In this document: piece by piece, positions 34,768 through 43,732 of the stretch
Layout: the number at the start of each line of letters is the position of its first letter
Position numbering within the stretch: position 1 is the stretch's first letter
NCBI GenBank assembly: GCA_043820025.1
Contig: JBDRED010000016.1
Coordinates: forward strand, 1-51,302
Source: JBDRED01 sp043820025 [NCBI: Elusimicrobiota bacterium]
GTDB taxonomy: Bacteria > RUG730 > JBDRED01
DNA: 51,302 nucleotides
Direction: 5' to 3'
The notes under the pieces: model-generated
Told to the model about the DNA's origin: nothing
Database searches by the model: none
What the model saw: the letters and a program-made list of their open reading frames with translations, nothing else
Program-made: the position numbers and the translations under genes

Positions 34768-36309
34768 TTATATAATTACAACAGGAATCGTAAAATAAAA
34801 GGAACTTCCTTGTCCTACGGTACTTTCAACCCAAATTTTTCCGCCATGGGCTTCTACAATACCCTTTGCGATTGCAAGGCCTAATCCGGTACCTTTTACT
34901 TTTATCTTTTTAGATATTCCTGTTACCTGCTCAAACTTATCAAAAACCCTGCTCACGTACTCCTGTGCTATACCCACACCTGTGTCGGTTACTGCAAATT
35001 GTAAAGCATGTACAGCATTAACTTCCAAGCTATCATTTAAATACAAAGGCTTTGTTGTAATCTCAATTGTTCCGCCCTCGTCTGTAAATTTTATAGCATT
35101 ATTGAGTAGGTTTGTCAACACCTGCTTGATTTTGTCTTCGTCTAAATAAAGAGAAGTTATTGTATTATCCAAATGTGTGCTTATTGAAATATTTTTATTT
35201 TCAGCCTGAACTCTAAAAAGAGATACTATGTCATCCACAAAATTCGCGATTAACGCATTTTCTTTGTTTAATTTTAATCTCCCCGCTTCAATCTTTGAGA
35301 TATCCAGAAGATCATTAATAAAACGCCCTAGTCTTTCGGTGTTCTTTTTTATTCGCACAAGATGTTCATGGCGTTCTTTTAAAATAATTTTGCTGTTATC
35401 TTGACTATTATCTGCATTGTTTTCCGGAGTAAAAACAGAATTTACGTCTTCCTCGAGCATTAAATTAACGTAGCTTTCAATTGCGCCCAAAGGAGACCTA
35501 AGCTCGTGAGTTACATTAGAAACAAACTCCTCCTTCATTTCATCCAACTCCTTGAGTTTTAAAGCCATTTTGTTAAATTCGCGCGCCAGCCAACCTAATT
35601 CATCCTTAGTTTGTATATCTATTTCTGTATTTAATTTGCCTTCGCCTATCAAACGTGTGCCCTGCGCTAATATCTTTATTGGTTTGCTTATTGTTACTGC
35701 AATCAGTAAAGCTATTATTACGCCAATGATCAATGTAATTATAGAAACCAGTATAATTCTACGCCGAGTCAAGTCTATTGTCTTTGATATAGACATATCA
35801 ACCACATCCTGCAAAAATCCAATGCGCGCAGTAACTACGCGCTCCCCCTTTCTCCACTCAGCAAGTGATATCTCATAAATATCTATTCCAAGCTCCTGCT
35901 CGCCTAAAAAAGGCTGTCTTGAAACTATTTCCGCGCTTGTGGTAAATGTCTGTTCATTAATTCCCTGACTATCTCTTTCCTCAAAACCCATACGAGCATC
36001 AATATTACCAATAAACTTTGGGTCTGTGTGCGCAATTATCTTGCCTGTATCATCTGTGACATATCCATAAAGAATCATTGGATTTGTTCGTTTAACAAAA
36101 TTTAAATAATTAATTATTATTAGAGGGTCGCCGATAATGAGCGATTCCTTGCTAACCTGTGTCAAGCTTCGGATAATCTTCATTTGGCTTTCTTTAATTT
36201 CGTCTATTAAGAGTTGTTTTTCCGCAATAAAAATAAATATGCTTACCGTTAGAACAACGGTAACAACAAGAAAAGTAGCAAAGAATGATAATTTAGTTCT
36301 TATTTTCAT
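34768..36309 (-). CDS. Membrane sensor histidine kinase
   Basis: 513 residues: TM1 at about 8-28, a periplasmic sensor region (~30-183) containing a Cache/PAS-like YGYVTDDTGKIIAHTDP, TM2 at ~184-206, HAMP (~207-260), HisKA with the phospho-accepting H268 in NVTHELRSP, and a HATPase_c domain with N box (LLNNAIKFTDEG), G1 (DTGVGIA) and G2 (GTGLGLAIAKG). All catalytic motifs are intact. It is followed by a single receiver-domain gene. Its own promoter places the ATG near +1 without a ribosome site, so the message may be leaderless. Confidence 0.95.
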   Translation of the reverse strand: MKIRTKLSFFATFLVVTVVLTVSIFIFIAEKQLLIDEIKESQMKIIRSLTQVSKESLIIGDPLIIINYLNFVKRTNPMILYGYVTDDTGKIIAHTDPKFIGNIDARMGFEERDSQGINEQTFTTSAEIVSRQPFLGEQELGIDIYEISLAEWRKGERVVTARIGFLQDVVDMSISKTIDLTRRRIILVSIITLIIGVIIALLIAVTISKPIKILAQGTRLIGEGKLNTEIDIQTKDELGWLAREFNKMALKLKELDEMKEEFVSNVTHELRSPLGAIESYVNLMLEEDVNSVFTPENNADNSQDNSKIILKERHEHLVRIKKNTERLGRFINDLLDISKIEAGRLKLNKENALIANFVDDIVSLFRVQAENKNISISTHLDNTITSLYLDEDKIKQVLTNLLNNAIKFTDEGGTIEITTKPLYLNDSLEVNAVHALQFAVTDTGVGIAQEYVSRVFDKFEQVTGISKKIKVKGTGLGLAIAKGIVEAHGGKIWVESTVGQGSSFYFTIPVVII

Positions 36310-36316
36310 TAGTATA

Positions 36317-36345
36317 ATATTAGCCTAAAGAGTTGCAAGAGTCAA
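36317..36345 (-). promoter_or_regulatory. Promoter of the histidine kinase gene, probably leaderless
   Basis: On the minus strand: TTGACT (36345-36340), a 17-bp spacer, TAATAT (36322-36317), then 7 nt and the ATG at 36309. No Shine-Dalgarno sequence precedes the ATG. The spacing from -10 to ATG is the same as at cstA. Confidence 0.55.
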
Positions 36346-36362
36346 GAAGTCAAGGTGTATGC

Positions 36363-37637
36363 TTAATAATATTTATATCTTTTTTCCCGGCTGGCGATTG
36401 TTTTCTTGTTTGTGTTTTCCAAATCAATTGATTTTAAATTAGTAATTTGACTGATACTTGTTTTATTTGGAGCCGGTTTTTCATCTATAATCTGTTTGTG
36501 GCCATCAAATAATTTTTCAAGTTCTGTATATGTTTTTCTCATAAGCTCAAGCGCTTTAAGATTACCCGGAGCAACTTCCAATAGTTTATTAAGCGTATTT
36601 ATTGCTTTAGTATATTGCCCCTCTGAAAAATATTTTTCTCCTTTATTGTACAACGCGTCCTTTCTTGCATAACTATTTCCTTGTCCCAATTTCATAGACA
36701 ATCCAACTCTATGAGTATTGCCAAGATCGCCAAATCCGGCAAACGCATAATCAAGCTGAAAAACATTCGCTTTAATACCTATGCCTGCGCGGAAACCTGA
36801 CCCGATATCAATACCGCCTCTGTATCCTGACCTTAGCGCTATAATATCTTTTACCCAATACTCAGCGCCCAATCCCAAATACGGGCTATTGTCATTTGGA
36901 ATCGTTGTATCAAGTGAAACTATTAGCGGCTGATTAAATATTTCCTTCTCATACGCTATGCCGAGCGTAGTTATAACCGGCAATGGGCCTTTTTCATCTA
37001 TGAACTTGATCGGTGTTCCAAGATTTTTTATAGTTATTCCAAATCCGAAACCAGTCAATGTTTTAAGTAATAGGCCTATGTCAACAGCGTATGAATTAGC
37101 AGAAAAACCGGCAAGATTTTCTGATAAATATTTCATATTTATACCGGCTGAGAGATTATTTAATAAAAGCTTTGCGTAGGAGACTGATATAGCCACATCA
37201 TTTGCATTTAAAGATGATGTGGCTTCTCCTAAATAATCATAACCTTGAATCGGGTCCATAGAAAGATATTGAATACTTGTGGCTATTGCTCCGTGATTAC
37301 TTATATTTTCATTATTTTCTTTTTTAGAATATAACGGCGCGCCATAAGACAAATATTGCGATCTAATGCCCTGAAACCACTGGTTATACATACAATAAAC
37401 TTGCTGTGACTCAATCTGTGTAAGGCCGGCAGGATTCCAATAAACAGCGCCTAAGTCATCTGCCACAGCTGTGAACGCTTCTCCCATCGCGATACCGCGG
37501 GAGCCCTGCGCTATCTTTAAAAAGTTCATGCCTGTTGACCCTGCGGATAAAGCAAATACCTGCGCTGTCGCTATCTTTGTTGTGAGCAGAAAAATAATAA
37601 TTGTTCTAATCTTTTTGTTGTGTGGAATTAAAAACAT
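36363..37637 (-). CDS. PorV/PorQ-type outer-membrane barrel protein with C-terminal TPR
   Basis: AGAAGGAAAA precedes the ATG. A signal sequence spans about 1-25. The mature start has the clear family motif GSRGIAMGEAFTAVADDLGA followed by VYWNPAGL. Residues up to ~315 form the barrel-like part, with the repeated GLGAEYWVKDIIALRSGYRG and a closing HRVGLSMKLG. A tetratricopeptide unit (YNKGEKYFSEGQYTKAINTL) and a Pro/Asn-rich tail follow. PorV-like proteins with an added TPR occur in many uncultured phyla. The gene ends 53 bp before the histidine kinase and points the same way. It is the second PorV-like protein here (the first is at 10600). Confidence 0.87.
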   Translation of the reverse strand: MFLIPHNKKIRTIIIFLLTTKIATAQVFALSAGSTGMNFLKIAQGSRGIAMGEAFTAVADDLGAVYWNPAGLTQIESQQVYCMYNQWFQGIRSQYLSYGAPLYSKKENNENISNHGAIATSIQYLSMDPIQGYDYLGEATSSLNANDVAISVSYAKLLLNNLSAGINMKYLSENLAGFSANSYAVDIGLLLKTLTGFGFGITIKNLGTPIKFIDEKGPLPVITTLGIAYEKEIFNQPLIVSLDTTIPNDNSPYLGLGAEYWVKDIIALRSGYRGGIDIGSGFRAGIGIKANVFQLDYAFAGFGDLGNTHRVGLSMKLGQGNSYARKDALYNKGEKYFSEGQYTKAINTLNKLLEVAPGNLKALELMRKTYTELEKLFDGHKQIIDEKPAPNKTSISQITNLKSIDLENTNKKTIASREKRYKYY

Positions 37638-37741
37638 ATTTTCCTTCTGATTTATTGATTTCTATTTTAAAGTTTTAGATTACATTCTTTATAGCAAATC
37701 AATTTGACTAAATTGCGAATAAAAGTTGATTTTTTTGCGAA

Positions 37742-37800
37742 ATTTTCGCTCGCCCAGATAACCGGTCGCTGCGCCATGGCCGCTCAAATTTCCAACATCC
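37742..37800. other. GC-richer patch with short palindromes
   Basis: A ~60-bp stretch between pabC and the PorV-like gene is markedly richer in G and C than its surroundings. It contains ACCGGT (37761-37766) and GCCATGGC (37773-37780). It lies in a spacer with no convincing gene and may be a fragment of a dispersed repeat. Confidence 0.4.
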
Positions 37801-37814
37801 TGCGAATATTATCT

Positions 37815-38618
37815 CTACTCAGCTTTACGCGGGTAAGATATATATTGCTCAAAAACTTCATTATCTACGTGAAAATCATAGATCTCACCGCCAAAATCTA
37901 TTTGTTTTACAGGCATTATACCAATCAATGAATTTGTTATAAAAATATTTGCTCCATAAAGAAAACTTTTATTAATCATCCTATACTCAACCCTATTAAA
38001 TTTTTCAGTTATTACTCCTTCCATTACACCATCCAGCCTCGAACCATCGCTTTTCGGAAGGAATACGATATCATTCTTATACACAATCATATTAGCGTTA
38101 ACTGCTTCTAAAATTTCATCATTGTCATTAACCAATAATGATGAAAAACAGCCGTTTTTCACAGCCTCTCCCCTGCAATAATTATAATAAAAATAAGAAG
38201 CGCTTTTAAAACCTGCCCAAGGCGCTGAATATATATTCTTTTTTACATTAAGTTTAACGCCTGTTTTATAGAGACTATCTGCATGCGGAATATATTTCTC
38301 TGTAGTGATTATTGTATTAATCACATTTTGGAAATCAAATGTAATAAGAATCTTTGCTTTAATAATCTCGTCTTGCAGATTGTTTTGATTTATCAGCTGT
38401 TTTATTGATTGATCATAATTAACATCATTTAATGTTATTCCAAAAAAACTTAGACTATTTTTTAATCTTTTTATATGTTTATCATAAAACTGAATTTCAT
38501 TCTTCTCCACCTTTAGAGTCTCAAATAATCCCTGGCCGAACATAAAGGAAGGATCAGTAATATTGATTTTTGAGTCATTTTCTAAAACGATATTATTATT
38601 TATTGATAAGTAGTTCAT
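37815..38618 (-). CDS. pabC: Aminotransferase class IV, likely aminodeoxychorismate lyase
   Basis: 267 residues in the fold-type IV PLP family. Visible are an N-terminal MFGQGLFETLKV (the G-G-FET substrate loop), the candidate PLP lysine in PWAGFKSASYFYY and a later EILEAVNANMIVY with the conserved Glu. In the pathway it converts aminodeoxychorismate to p-aminobenzoate for folate. The gene follows pabB by 9 nt, with AGGAA as ribosome site, so the three pab genes form one operon. D-amino-acid or branched-chain aminotransferases share this fold, and the assignment rests mainly on the operon. Confidence 0.85.
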   Translation of the reverse strand: MNYLSINNNIVLENDSKINITDPSFMFGQGLFETLKVEKNEIQFYDKHIKRLKNSLSFFGITLNDVNYDQSIKQLINQNNLQDEIIKAKILITFDFQNVINTIITTEKYIPHADSLYKTGVKLNVKKNIYSAPWAGFKSASYFYYNYCRGEAVKNGCFSSLLVNDNDEILEAVNANMIVYKNDIVFLPKSDGSRLDGVMEGVITEKFNRVEYRMINKSFLYGANIFITNSLIGIMPVKQIDFGGEIYDFHVDNEVFEQYISYPRKAE

Positions 38619-38627
38619 ACGTATTTC

Positions 38628-39986
38628 CTATTCCTGAATAGCCTCAAGAAATGGCTTAGCTTTATGCAAAGTTTCTTTATACTCATTTTTGGGAGTTGAA
38701 TCAAGTACTATTCCGCTGCCGGCGCTATAATAGAACTTAATACATTTCTTCAAAGGCACAGTCAATGCTGTTCTTATAGCCATGCTTAAATCAAAATCTC
38801 CATTATATCCATAAGAACCTATAGCGCCGCAATAAAATCCTCGTTTTGCGCGCTCAATTTCCGCAATGATCTCCATTGCCCTAATTTTGGGACAACCTGT
38901 CACAGACGCAGGAGGAAAAGCATTTCTTATTATATCAATGCTATTATATGAACTTTTAACTTTAGCGGAAACCGTTGCGACTAAATGATGCACATTGGGA
39001 AATGATTCAACCTTTTTAAATTCTTCCACCTTCACAGTTCCCGGCAATGAAGAAATGCTCAAATCATTTCTAACTAAATCAACTATCATTGCCAGCTCAG
39101 CTTCTTCCTTTTGACTAGAAATTAAATTATTATAACTGATATTATCCAAATTCTTATATTTTTTTCTAGGCGAAGTGCCTTTTATAGGTTGAGAAATTAT
39201 AGTATCTCCGCTTCTTTTTAGAAATCTTTCCGGAGAACATGTCATTATTTGATAATCGCGCATGTTGATAAGCGTAGAATAGGGAGTTTCGCTGTTATTT
39301 TTAAATAAATCAAATATATCCTCCCATTTCTTATTAGAACAGCCTGAAAATGTTTGGGCAATATTTGTCTGATAAACATCCCCTTTTTTTATGAAGCCGC
39401 GAACTGATTTTACAGCTTTGCAATACTTCTCTTTTGTAAAATTTGAATATATTGTATTTTTCTTTTGCGTTGAATTTTTCAAGTCAGTGTTTTTTGCATG
39501 CGCTTCTCTAATAACCTCATTTACTAAAAGTGAAATCATCTGATTATTGCCTGATTTTTTATTTATAACAAAGTATTTACTTGGAAAAAACGCGATTAGG
39601 TCAGGAATATTTTTGTTATCATATCCACTCTTAGCTTTAATATTTTTATATGAATAATCCCCTAATCCATACCCAAGAGCTAATATAGAGCCTATCTCAA
39701 AACCTATATTAGCGAATCTAGCATATTCTTTTTTATAATTATTAAAAATTGTTTTAAGAATATTCCAAGGATCGCTTTTAAAAGTCCTTTTAATTTTTTC
39801 GGTTTTTAAGGAACATATATTAGCTTTAGCAACAAAAATAAGAAAAGGATCATAAGCATAAATTTCATAATCCTTTCTTATCAAATGGCAATACTTTTGG
39901 TTAGTACATTTTGGGATATCTGAATCATTTAAGATTAGATCCATCTTGATTCCATTAATTTTTGGGAGCTTATCCGGGAAAGTCAT
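38628..39986 (-). CDS. pabB: Aminodeoxychorismate synthase component I
   Basis: 452 residues. The chorismate-binding half has QPIKGTSPR (the PIKGT lysine typical of PabB), DLVRNDLS, VTGCPKIRAMEII and GFYCGAIGSYG. The N-terminal half is a poorly conserved version of the anthranilate-synthase-like domain. It joins ammonia to chorismate using the glutaminase PabA, encoded 14 nt upstream. The PIKGT motif separates it from TrpE. The N-terminal region has no obvious structural-tryptophan site, also consistent with PabB. Confidence 0.93.
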   Translation of the reverse strand: MTFPDKLPKINGIKMDLILNDSDIPKCTNQKYCHLIRKDYEIYAYDPFLIFVAKANICSLKTEKIKRTFKSDPWNILKTIFNNYKKEYARFANIGFEIGSILALGYGLGDYSYKNIKAKSGYDNKNIPDLIAFFPSKYFVINKKSGNNQMISLLVNEVIREAHAKNTDLKNSTQKKNTIYSNFTKEKYCKAVKSVRGFIKKGDVYQTNIAQTFSGCSNKKWEDIFDLFKNNSETPYSTLINMRDYQIMTCSPERFLKRSGDTIISQPIKGTSPRKKYKNLDNISYNNLISSQKEEAELAMIVDLVRNDLSISSLPGTVKVEEFKKVESFPNVHHLVATVSAKVKSSYNSIDIIRNAFPPASVTGCPKIRAMEIIAEIERAKRGFYCGAIGSYGYNGDFDLSMAIRTALTVPLKKCIKFYYSAGSGIVLDSTPKNEYKETLHKAKPFLEAIQE

Positions 39987-40000
39987 TTTCTATACTTACC

Positions 40001-40591
40001 TCATAAACCTATTTTCTTATTATAAGATATATTTAGGAAGTTATTTAACAGCTCATATCCATATTGTGTTAAGAATGATTCCGGGTGAAACTGTAATCCG
40101 AAAATAGGGTATTTCCTATGCCGTATTCCCATAGGAATACCATCTTCCTCTGCAGTAGCTGTAATTTCAATACAGTCTTTAATATTATCTGTCATCAATG
40201 AATGGTATCTTGCCGCAAGAAAAGGAGTAGGAATGTTTTTAAAAATATCTTTAGCATTATGAGTAATCTTGGAAGTCTTTCCGTGCTTAGGCGATTTATA
40301 TTGTTTTGTTTTCCCTCCAAAAACCTCATTTATTATCTGCATACCGAGACAAATACCCAAGATAGGCAGTTTTGTTTTGTAATTTTCAACTGTTTCCATA
40401 CAGTATCCGGCATTTGCAGGATTCTTTGGCCCGGGAGAAATAACAAGCTTATCCGGTTTCCATTCTTCAATTATTTCGCTGATGCGCTCATCATGTTTAA
40501 TAACCTTAACATCCGAATGAAGAAATTGTAAATACTGAGCGATCGTATAAGTAAAGGAATCATAATTATCAATTATTAATATTTTTTTCAT
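40001..40591 (-). CDS. pabA: Glutamine amidotransferase component of aminodeoxychorismate synthase
   Basis: 196 residues, class I glutaminase: oxyanion SPGPKNPANAG, nucleophile C81 in GICLGMQ, and the His-Glu pair in FHPES near the C terminus. It releases ammonia from glutamine for PabB. It is first in the pabA-pabB-pabC order. The same protein could serve anthranilate synthase (TrpG) as well, since no trp gene is visible to exclude that. The upstream spacer holds a GACAC-TTT-GTGTC palindrome (40619-40631). Confidence 0.93.
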   Translation of the reverse strand: MKKILIIDNYDSFTYTIAQYLQFLHSDVKVIKHDERISEIIEEWKPDKLVISPGPKNPANAGYCMETVENYKTKLPILGICLGMQIINEVFGGKTKQYKSPKHGKTSKITHNAKDIFKNIPTPFLAARYHSLMTDNIKDCIEITATAEEDGIPMGIRHRKYPIFGLQFHPESFLTQYGYELLNNFLNISYNKKIGL

Positions 40592-40618
40592 AAAATAAGT
40601 TTCAAGATTTTCAAAAGT

Positions 40619-40631
40619 GACACTTTGTGTC
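40619..40631. repeat. Short palindrome upstream of pabA
   Basis: GACAC and GTGTC flank TTT, followed by CCCC...GGGG. The spot is 28 nt upstream of the pabA start and could be an operator or a repeat remnant. Confidence 0.35.
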
Positions 40632-40664
40632 GTCCCCGGAAAAGAGGGGCTGTCTTCTATGTAT

Positions 40665-41591
40665 CTAAAGTTCTTTATGATTTATTTCGTCAAAATGCAG
40701 TACTGACCTAAATTCGTTTAATCGAGCCGCAATGGTTCCTGTATCAATAACCTTAAAACGTTCAAGGCTAAAATCCTCAACATTAATAGAAGCCATTATC
40801 GTTCCTATCACAATAGCTTTCCTTATTGATTGATGATTTATTTCCCCCCCCAGTTTTGCAAGATACCCCATAAATCCTCCGGCAAAACTATCTCCGGCGC
40901 CTGTTGGATCTTTTACAATTTCTAATGGAAAGGCCGGCAGAGAAAATATTTGCTCATTATGAAATAAAAGAACTCCGTATTCTCCTCGTTTAATAATTAT
41001 ATACGCAGGACCGATTTTTGAAATCTCTTTTGCAGCCTTTACAAGATTAAATTCGTCTGTGAATTGCCTTGCTTCCCCTTCATTTATTACGACCATATCA
41101 ACCTTTGAAAAAACTTTTTTTAATGTATTTTTTTTGTTTTCAATCCAAAAGTTCATTGTATCAACAGCTGTGAATTTAGGAGATTTTACCTGATCCAAAA
41201 CATTTAACTGAAGTTCAGGATCAATATTGCCAAGAAATACATATTCGCTTTCTTTATAATGATCAGGCAGTTGGGGATTAAAATGCTCAAAAACATTAAG
41301 CGCTGTTTTATGTGTTTTCGCATTATTGAGATCATAGCTGTAACTGCCTTCCCAAGCAAATGTTTTGCCCCTGCCAATCTCAATGCCTGATGTATCAATG
41401 CCTTTATGCGCTAAAAATTCTAATTCCTTTTTAGGGAAATCTGAACCAACTACTGTCACAAGATTTACCGGATGGAAAAAACTCGCTGAAACAGAAGAAT
41501 ATAATGCAGACCCGCCTATAACCTTTTCAGCTCTGCCAAAAGGGGTATCAACAGTATCATACGCAGCTGATCCAACAATTAAAATACTCAT
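40665..41591 (-). CDS. PfkB-family sugar or nucleoside kinase
   Basis: The ATG at 41591 lies 8 nt after AAAGGAG. A GTG nearer that site is discarded. The ~308 residues carry the two PfkB signatures: an early GSALYSSVSASFF-type glycine-rich region and the C-terminal DPTGAGDSFAGGFMGYL, which contains the catalytic Asp and the anion hole. The family includes ribokinase, adenosine kinase and fructokinases, and the substrate is not decided by motifs. Its neighbour, methylthioadenosine phosphorylase, suggests nucleoside or methylthioribose-linked salvage, but this is inference. Confidence 0.88.
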   Translation of the reverse strand: MSILIVGSAAYDTVDTPFGRAEKVIGGSALYSSVSASFFHPVNLVTVVGSDFPKKELEFLAHKGIDTSGIEIGRGKTFAWEGSYSYDLNNAKTHKTALNVFEHFNPQLPDHYKESEYVFLGNIDPELQLNVLDQVKSPKFTAVDTMNFWIENKKNTLKKVFSKVDMVVINEGEARQFTDEFNLVKAAKEISKIGPAYIIIKRGEYGVLLFHNEQIFSLPAFPLEIVKDPTGAGDSFAGGFMGYLAKLGGEINHQSIRKAIVIGTIMASINVEDFSLERFKVIDTGTIAARLNEFRSVLHFDEINHKEL

Positions 41592-41702
41592 TACAAACAC
41601 TCCTTTCTGAATTCTTAATTCTGTGTTTTCAGAGGGGCAGTCCCTATTCAGTGACAGTCCGCGGCCTACGCCTTTTCGATTTCATTGTATTCTGTATTCT
41701 CA

Positions 41703-42548
41703 TTATATTATTATCGATAGATCCTTTTTCGCTTTTTCAGAAAAAGCCTCCGGCGATGTTACTATGGCAAATCTTAATGCATCGCTGCATCCGCATTCTT
41801 TCTTGTTTTCAATGTGTCTTACAGCTTCCGCAATGAGCTTTTTAGCATTTTTAGAATTTTTATGTAAAATCCCTAATATTGCTTCAACTGTGACATCCTC
41901 TTCTTCAGAATGCCAGCAGTCATAATCTGTAACTAAAGCTATAGTTGAATAACACATACCCACCTCTCTAGCAAGTTTAGCCTCAGGCATATTGGTCATG
42001 CCTATTACATCCACATTCCATGATCTATACAAATTTGATTCTGCTCTGCTTGAAAATTGAGGGCCTTCCATGCAAACATAAGTTCCACCCATCTTGCAAG
42101 AAAGATTAAGATCTTTAGCAGTATTATAAAGCAGGCTTTGCAGTTCATTACAAACTGGATCTGCCATACTTACATGCGCTGCTATACCATTATCAAAAAA
42201 TGTTGATTTTCTGTTTTTCGTAAGATCGATAAATTGGTCAACAAATACTATATCTCCGGGTTTATGTTCTTCCTTCAAACTGCCTACAGCGCTTACAGAA
42301 ATTAAGCTCTGAACTCCGAGACTTTTTAACGCGTATATGTTTGCTCTGTAATTAATTTCGCTTGGCATTATTTTATGGCCTTTGGCATGCCTAGGAAGAA
42401 ATGCCACGTTTTTTCCGTTTAGCATGCCTATGGTTATTTTGTCTGAAGGCTCTCCAAAAGGAGTTTCAACCATAACCTCGTCAACATGTTCAATTCCCTC
42501 TATATCATAAAGTCCGCTACCGCCTATTATTCCAATCTTTACAGTCAT
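41703..42548 (-). CDS. mtnP: S-methyl-5'-thioadenosine phosphorylase
   Basis: The ATG at 42548 follows GGAGG by 5 nt. An upstream TTG overlaps that ribosome site and is rejected. ~281 residues of the PNP/MTAP family: the phosphate loop GGSGLYDIE at the start, PRHAKGH, CMEGPQFSSRAES, GMTNMPEAKLARE and VTDYDCWH. The order and these motifs fit MTAP rather than inosine-guanosine phosphorylases. It splits methylthioadenosine from polyamine or SAM-derived reactions into adenine and methylthioribose-phosphate. The C-terminal extension (ECGCSDALRFAIV) has two cysteines, seen in thermostable disulphide-containing MTAPs. Confidence 0.93.
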   Translation of the reverse strand: MTVKIGIIGGSGLYDIEGIEHVDEVMVETPFGEPSDKITIGMLNGKNVAFLPRHAKGHKIMPSEINYRANIYALKSLGVQSLISVSAVGSLKEEHKPGDIVFVDQFIDLTKNRKSTFFDNGIAAHVSMADPVCNELQSLLYNTAKDLNLSCKMGGTYVCMEGPQFSSRAESNLYRSWNVDVIGMTNMPEAKLAREVGMCYSTIALVTDYDCWHSEEEDVTVEAILGILHKNSKNAKKLIAEAVRHIENKKECGCSDALRFAIVTSPEAFSEKAKKDLSIII

Positions 42549-42569
42549 GACAGCCTCCAATTTAAAAGT

Positions 42570-43694
42570 TTATTTATAATGACATATTTTTTTAAAGCTC
42601 TTCTTAATTTCAGGATTATAGTAAAATCTCGGTTTTGTAATTTCAGCAGGAATTTTCTTCCCGCGTATTTCAATTGCAACATTAGTACCAACATGAGCAA
42701 ACTTGTGATAAATATACGCTAATGCAACCGGTTTGTTAATACTGTAAGAAAATGAACCGCTGGTAATCTGTCCAATCCTAATATTATCTTTATACACAAT
42801 ACATCCCTGCCTTGGAACTATTCTTTCGTTTATCACACACCCTACTAATAATTTTTCCGACTTTGACGCCAGGCTGACTAAAGCGTCTTTACCAATAAAA
42901 TTGTGTTCATTGAGCTTTATTGTCCAGCCCAATCCTGCGTCAAATGGATTTGTTTCAAGGTTCAGTTCATGTCCATACAAAGGATATCCTGCTTCAAGCC
43001 TCAATATATCTCTTGCGCCTAATCCGCAAAGTGTGACATTATCGGAATTTATTATTTTATTTAATATATTTATAGGCAGATTATTATCCTTAGAATAATC
43101 AATCCAAAGTTCATATCCCGGCTCTCCTGTGTATCCTGTCCTTGCAATAATAATATCTTTTGAGTTTATAAATGAATCAGAACACTCAAAATAATCCAGA
43201 GTAAGCTCGTTATCAAAAAGTTCATTAATTATTTTATGCGAGTTTGGGCCTTGAATAGCAAGTCCGGCGAAAAAATCGGATTTATTTTCAATAATTATTT
43301 CTTTATTACCGTTATTTTTATTAAATGCGTCAAAAACTGCGCTTATATTTGACGCGTTAGCTATAACTAAAAAATTATCGTCAGCAAATTTATAAACAAT
43401 TATATCATCAATAATTCCGCCGGATTCATTGCAAATTATGCTGTATAAAGCGCGTTTTTGATTTAAGGAATTGATATCGTTTGTAATTACCTTGGATATA
43501 AGCGCTGCTGCTGATTTGCCTCTGATCGAAATATTTCCCATATGAGATATATCAAATATTCCAACGTCTTTCCGAACAGCATTATGTTCATCCTTAATAC
43601 TCGAGAAAAAGACCGGCATCTGCCAATTAGCAAATGATACAAAATGACCGCCTTTTTCTTTTAAAATATCATAATAAATTGTTTTCTTTTCCAT
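42570..43694 (-). CDS. gcvT: Glycine cleavage system T protein (aminomethyltransferase)
   Basis: 374 residues of normal family length. Motifs: ANWQMPV, HMGNISIRG, the folate-binding GEPGYELW, GLGARDILRLEAG and PFDAGLGW (catalytic Asp), with a barrel-like C-terminal domain (GQITSGSFSY). It transfers the aminomethyl carbon of glycine to tetrahydrofolate. The other glycine cleavage genes (gcvH, gcvP, lpd) are not in the window. With AAGGAAA as ribosome site it starts 38 nt after the lipoprotein gene, so no room exists for a glycine riboswitch. Confidence 0.94.
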   Translation of the reverse strand: MEKKTIYYDILKEKGGHFVSFANWQMPVFFSSIKDEHNAVRKDVGIFDISHMGNISIRGKSAAALISKVITNDINSLNQKRALYSIICNESGGIIDDIIVYKFADDNFLVIANASNISAVFDAFNKNNGNKEIIIENKSDFFAGLAIQGPNSHKIINELFDNELTLDYFECSDSFINSKDIIIARTGYTGEPGYELWIDYSKDNNLPINILNKIINSDNVTLCGLGARDILRLEAGYPLYGHELNLETNPFDAGLGWTIKLNEHNFIGKDALVSLASKSEKLLVGCVINERIVPRQGCIVYKDNIRIGQITSGSFSYSINKPVALAYIYHKFAHVGTNVAIEIRGKKIPAEITKPRFYYNPEIKKSFKKICHYK

Positions 43695-43732
43695 AAAATT
43701 TTCCTTTTTATTGATTAATTAAACAGAAATGG

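Noticed and set aside
37704-37931. 75-codon plus-strand frame across the GC-rich patch
   Set aside because: It runs into the 3' end of pabC on the other strand, has no ribosome site and no domain, so it is probably non-coding.
43695-43732. Glycine riboswitch upstream of gcvT
   Set aside because: Only 38 nt separate gcvT from the next gene, far too short for the two-aptamer structure.
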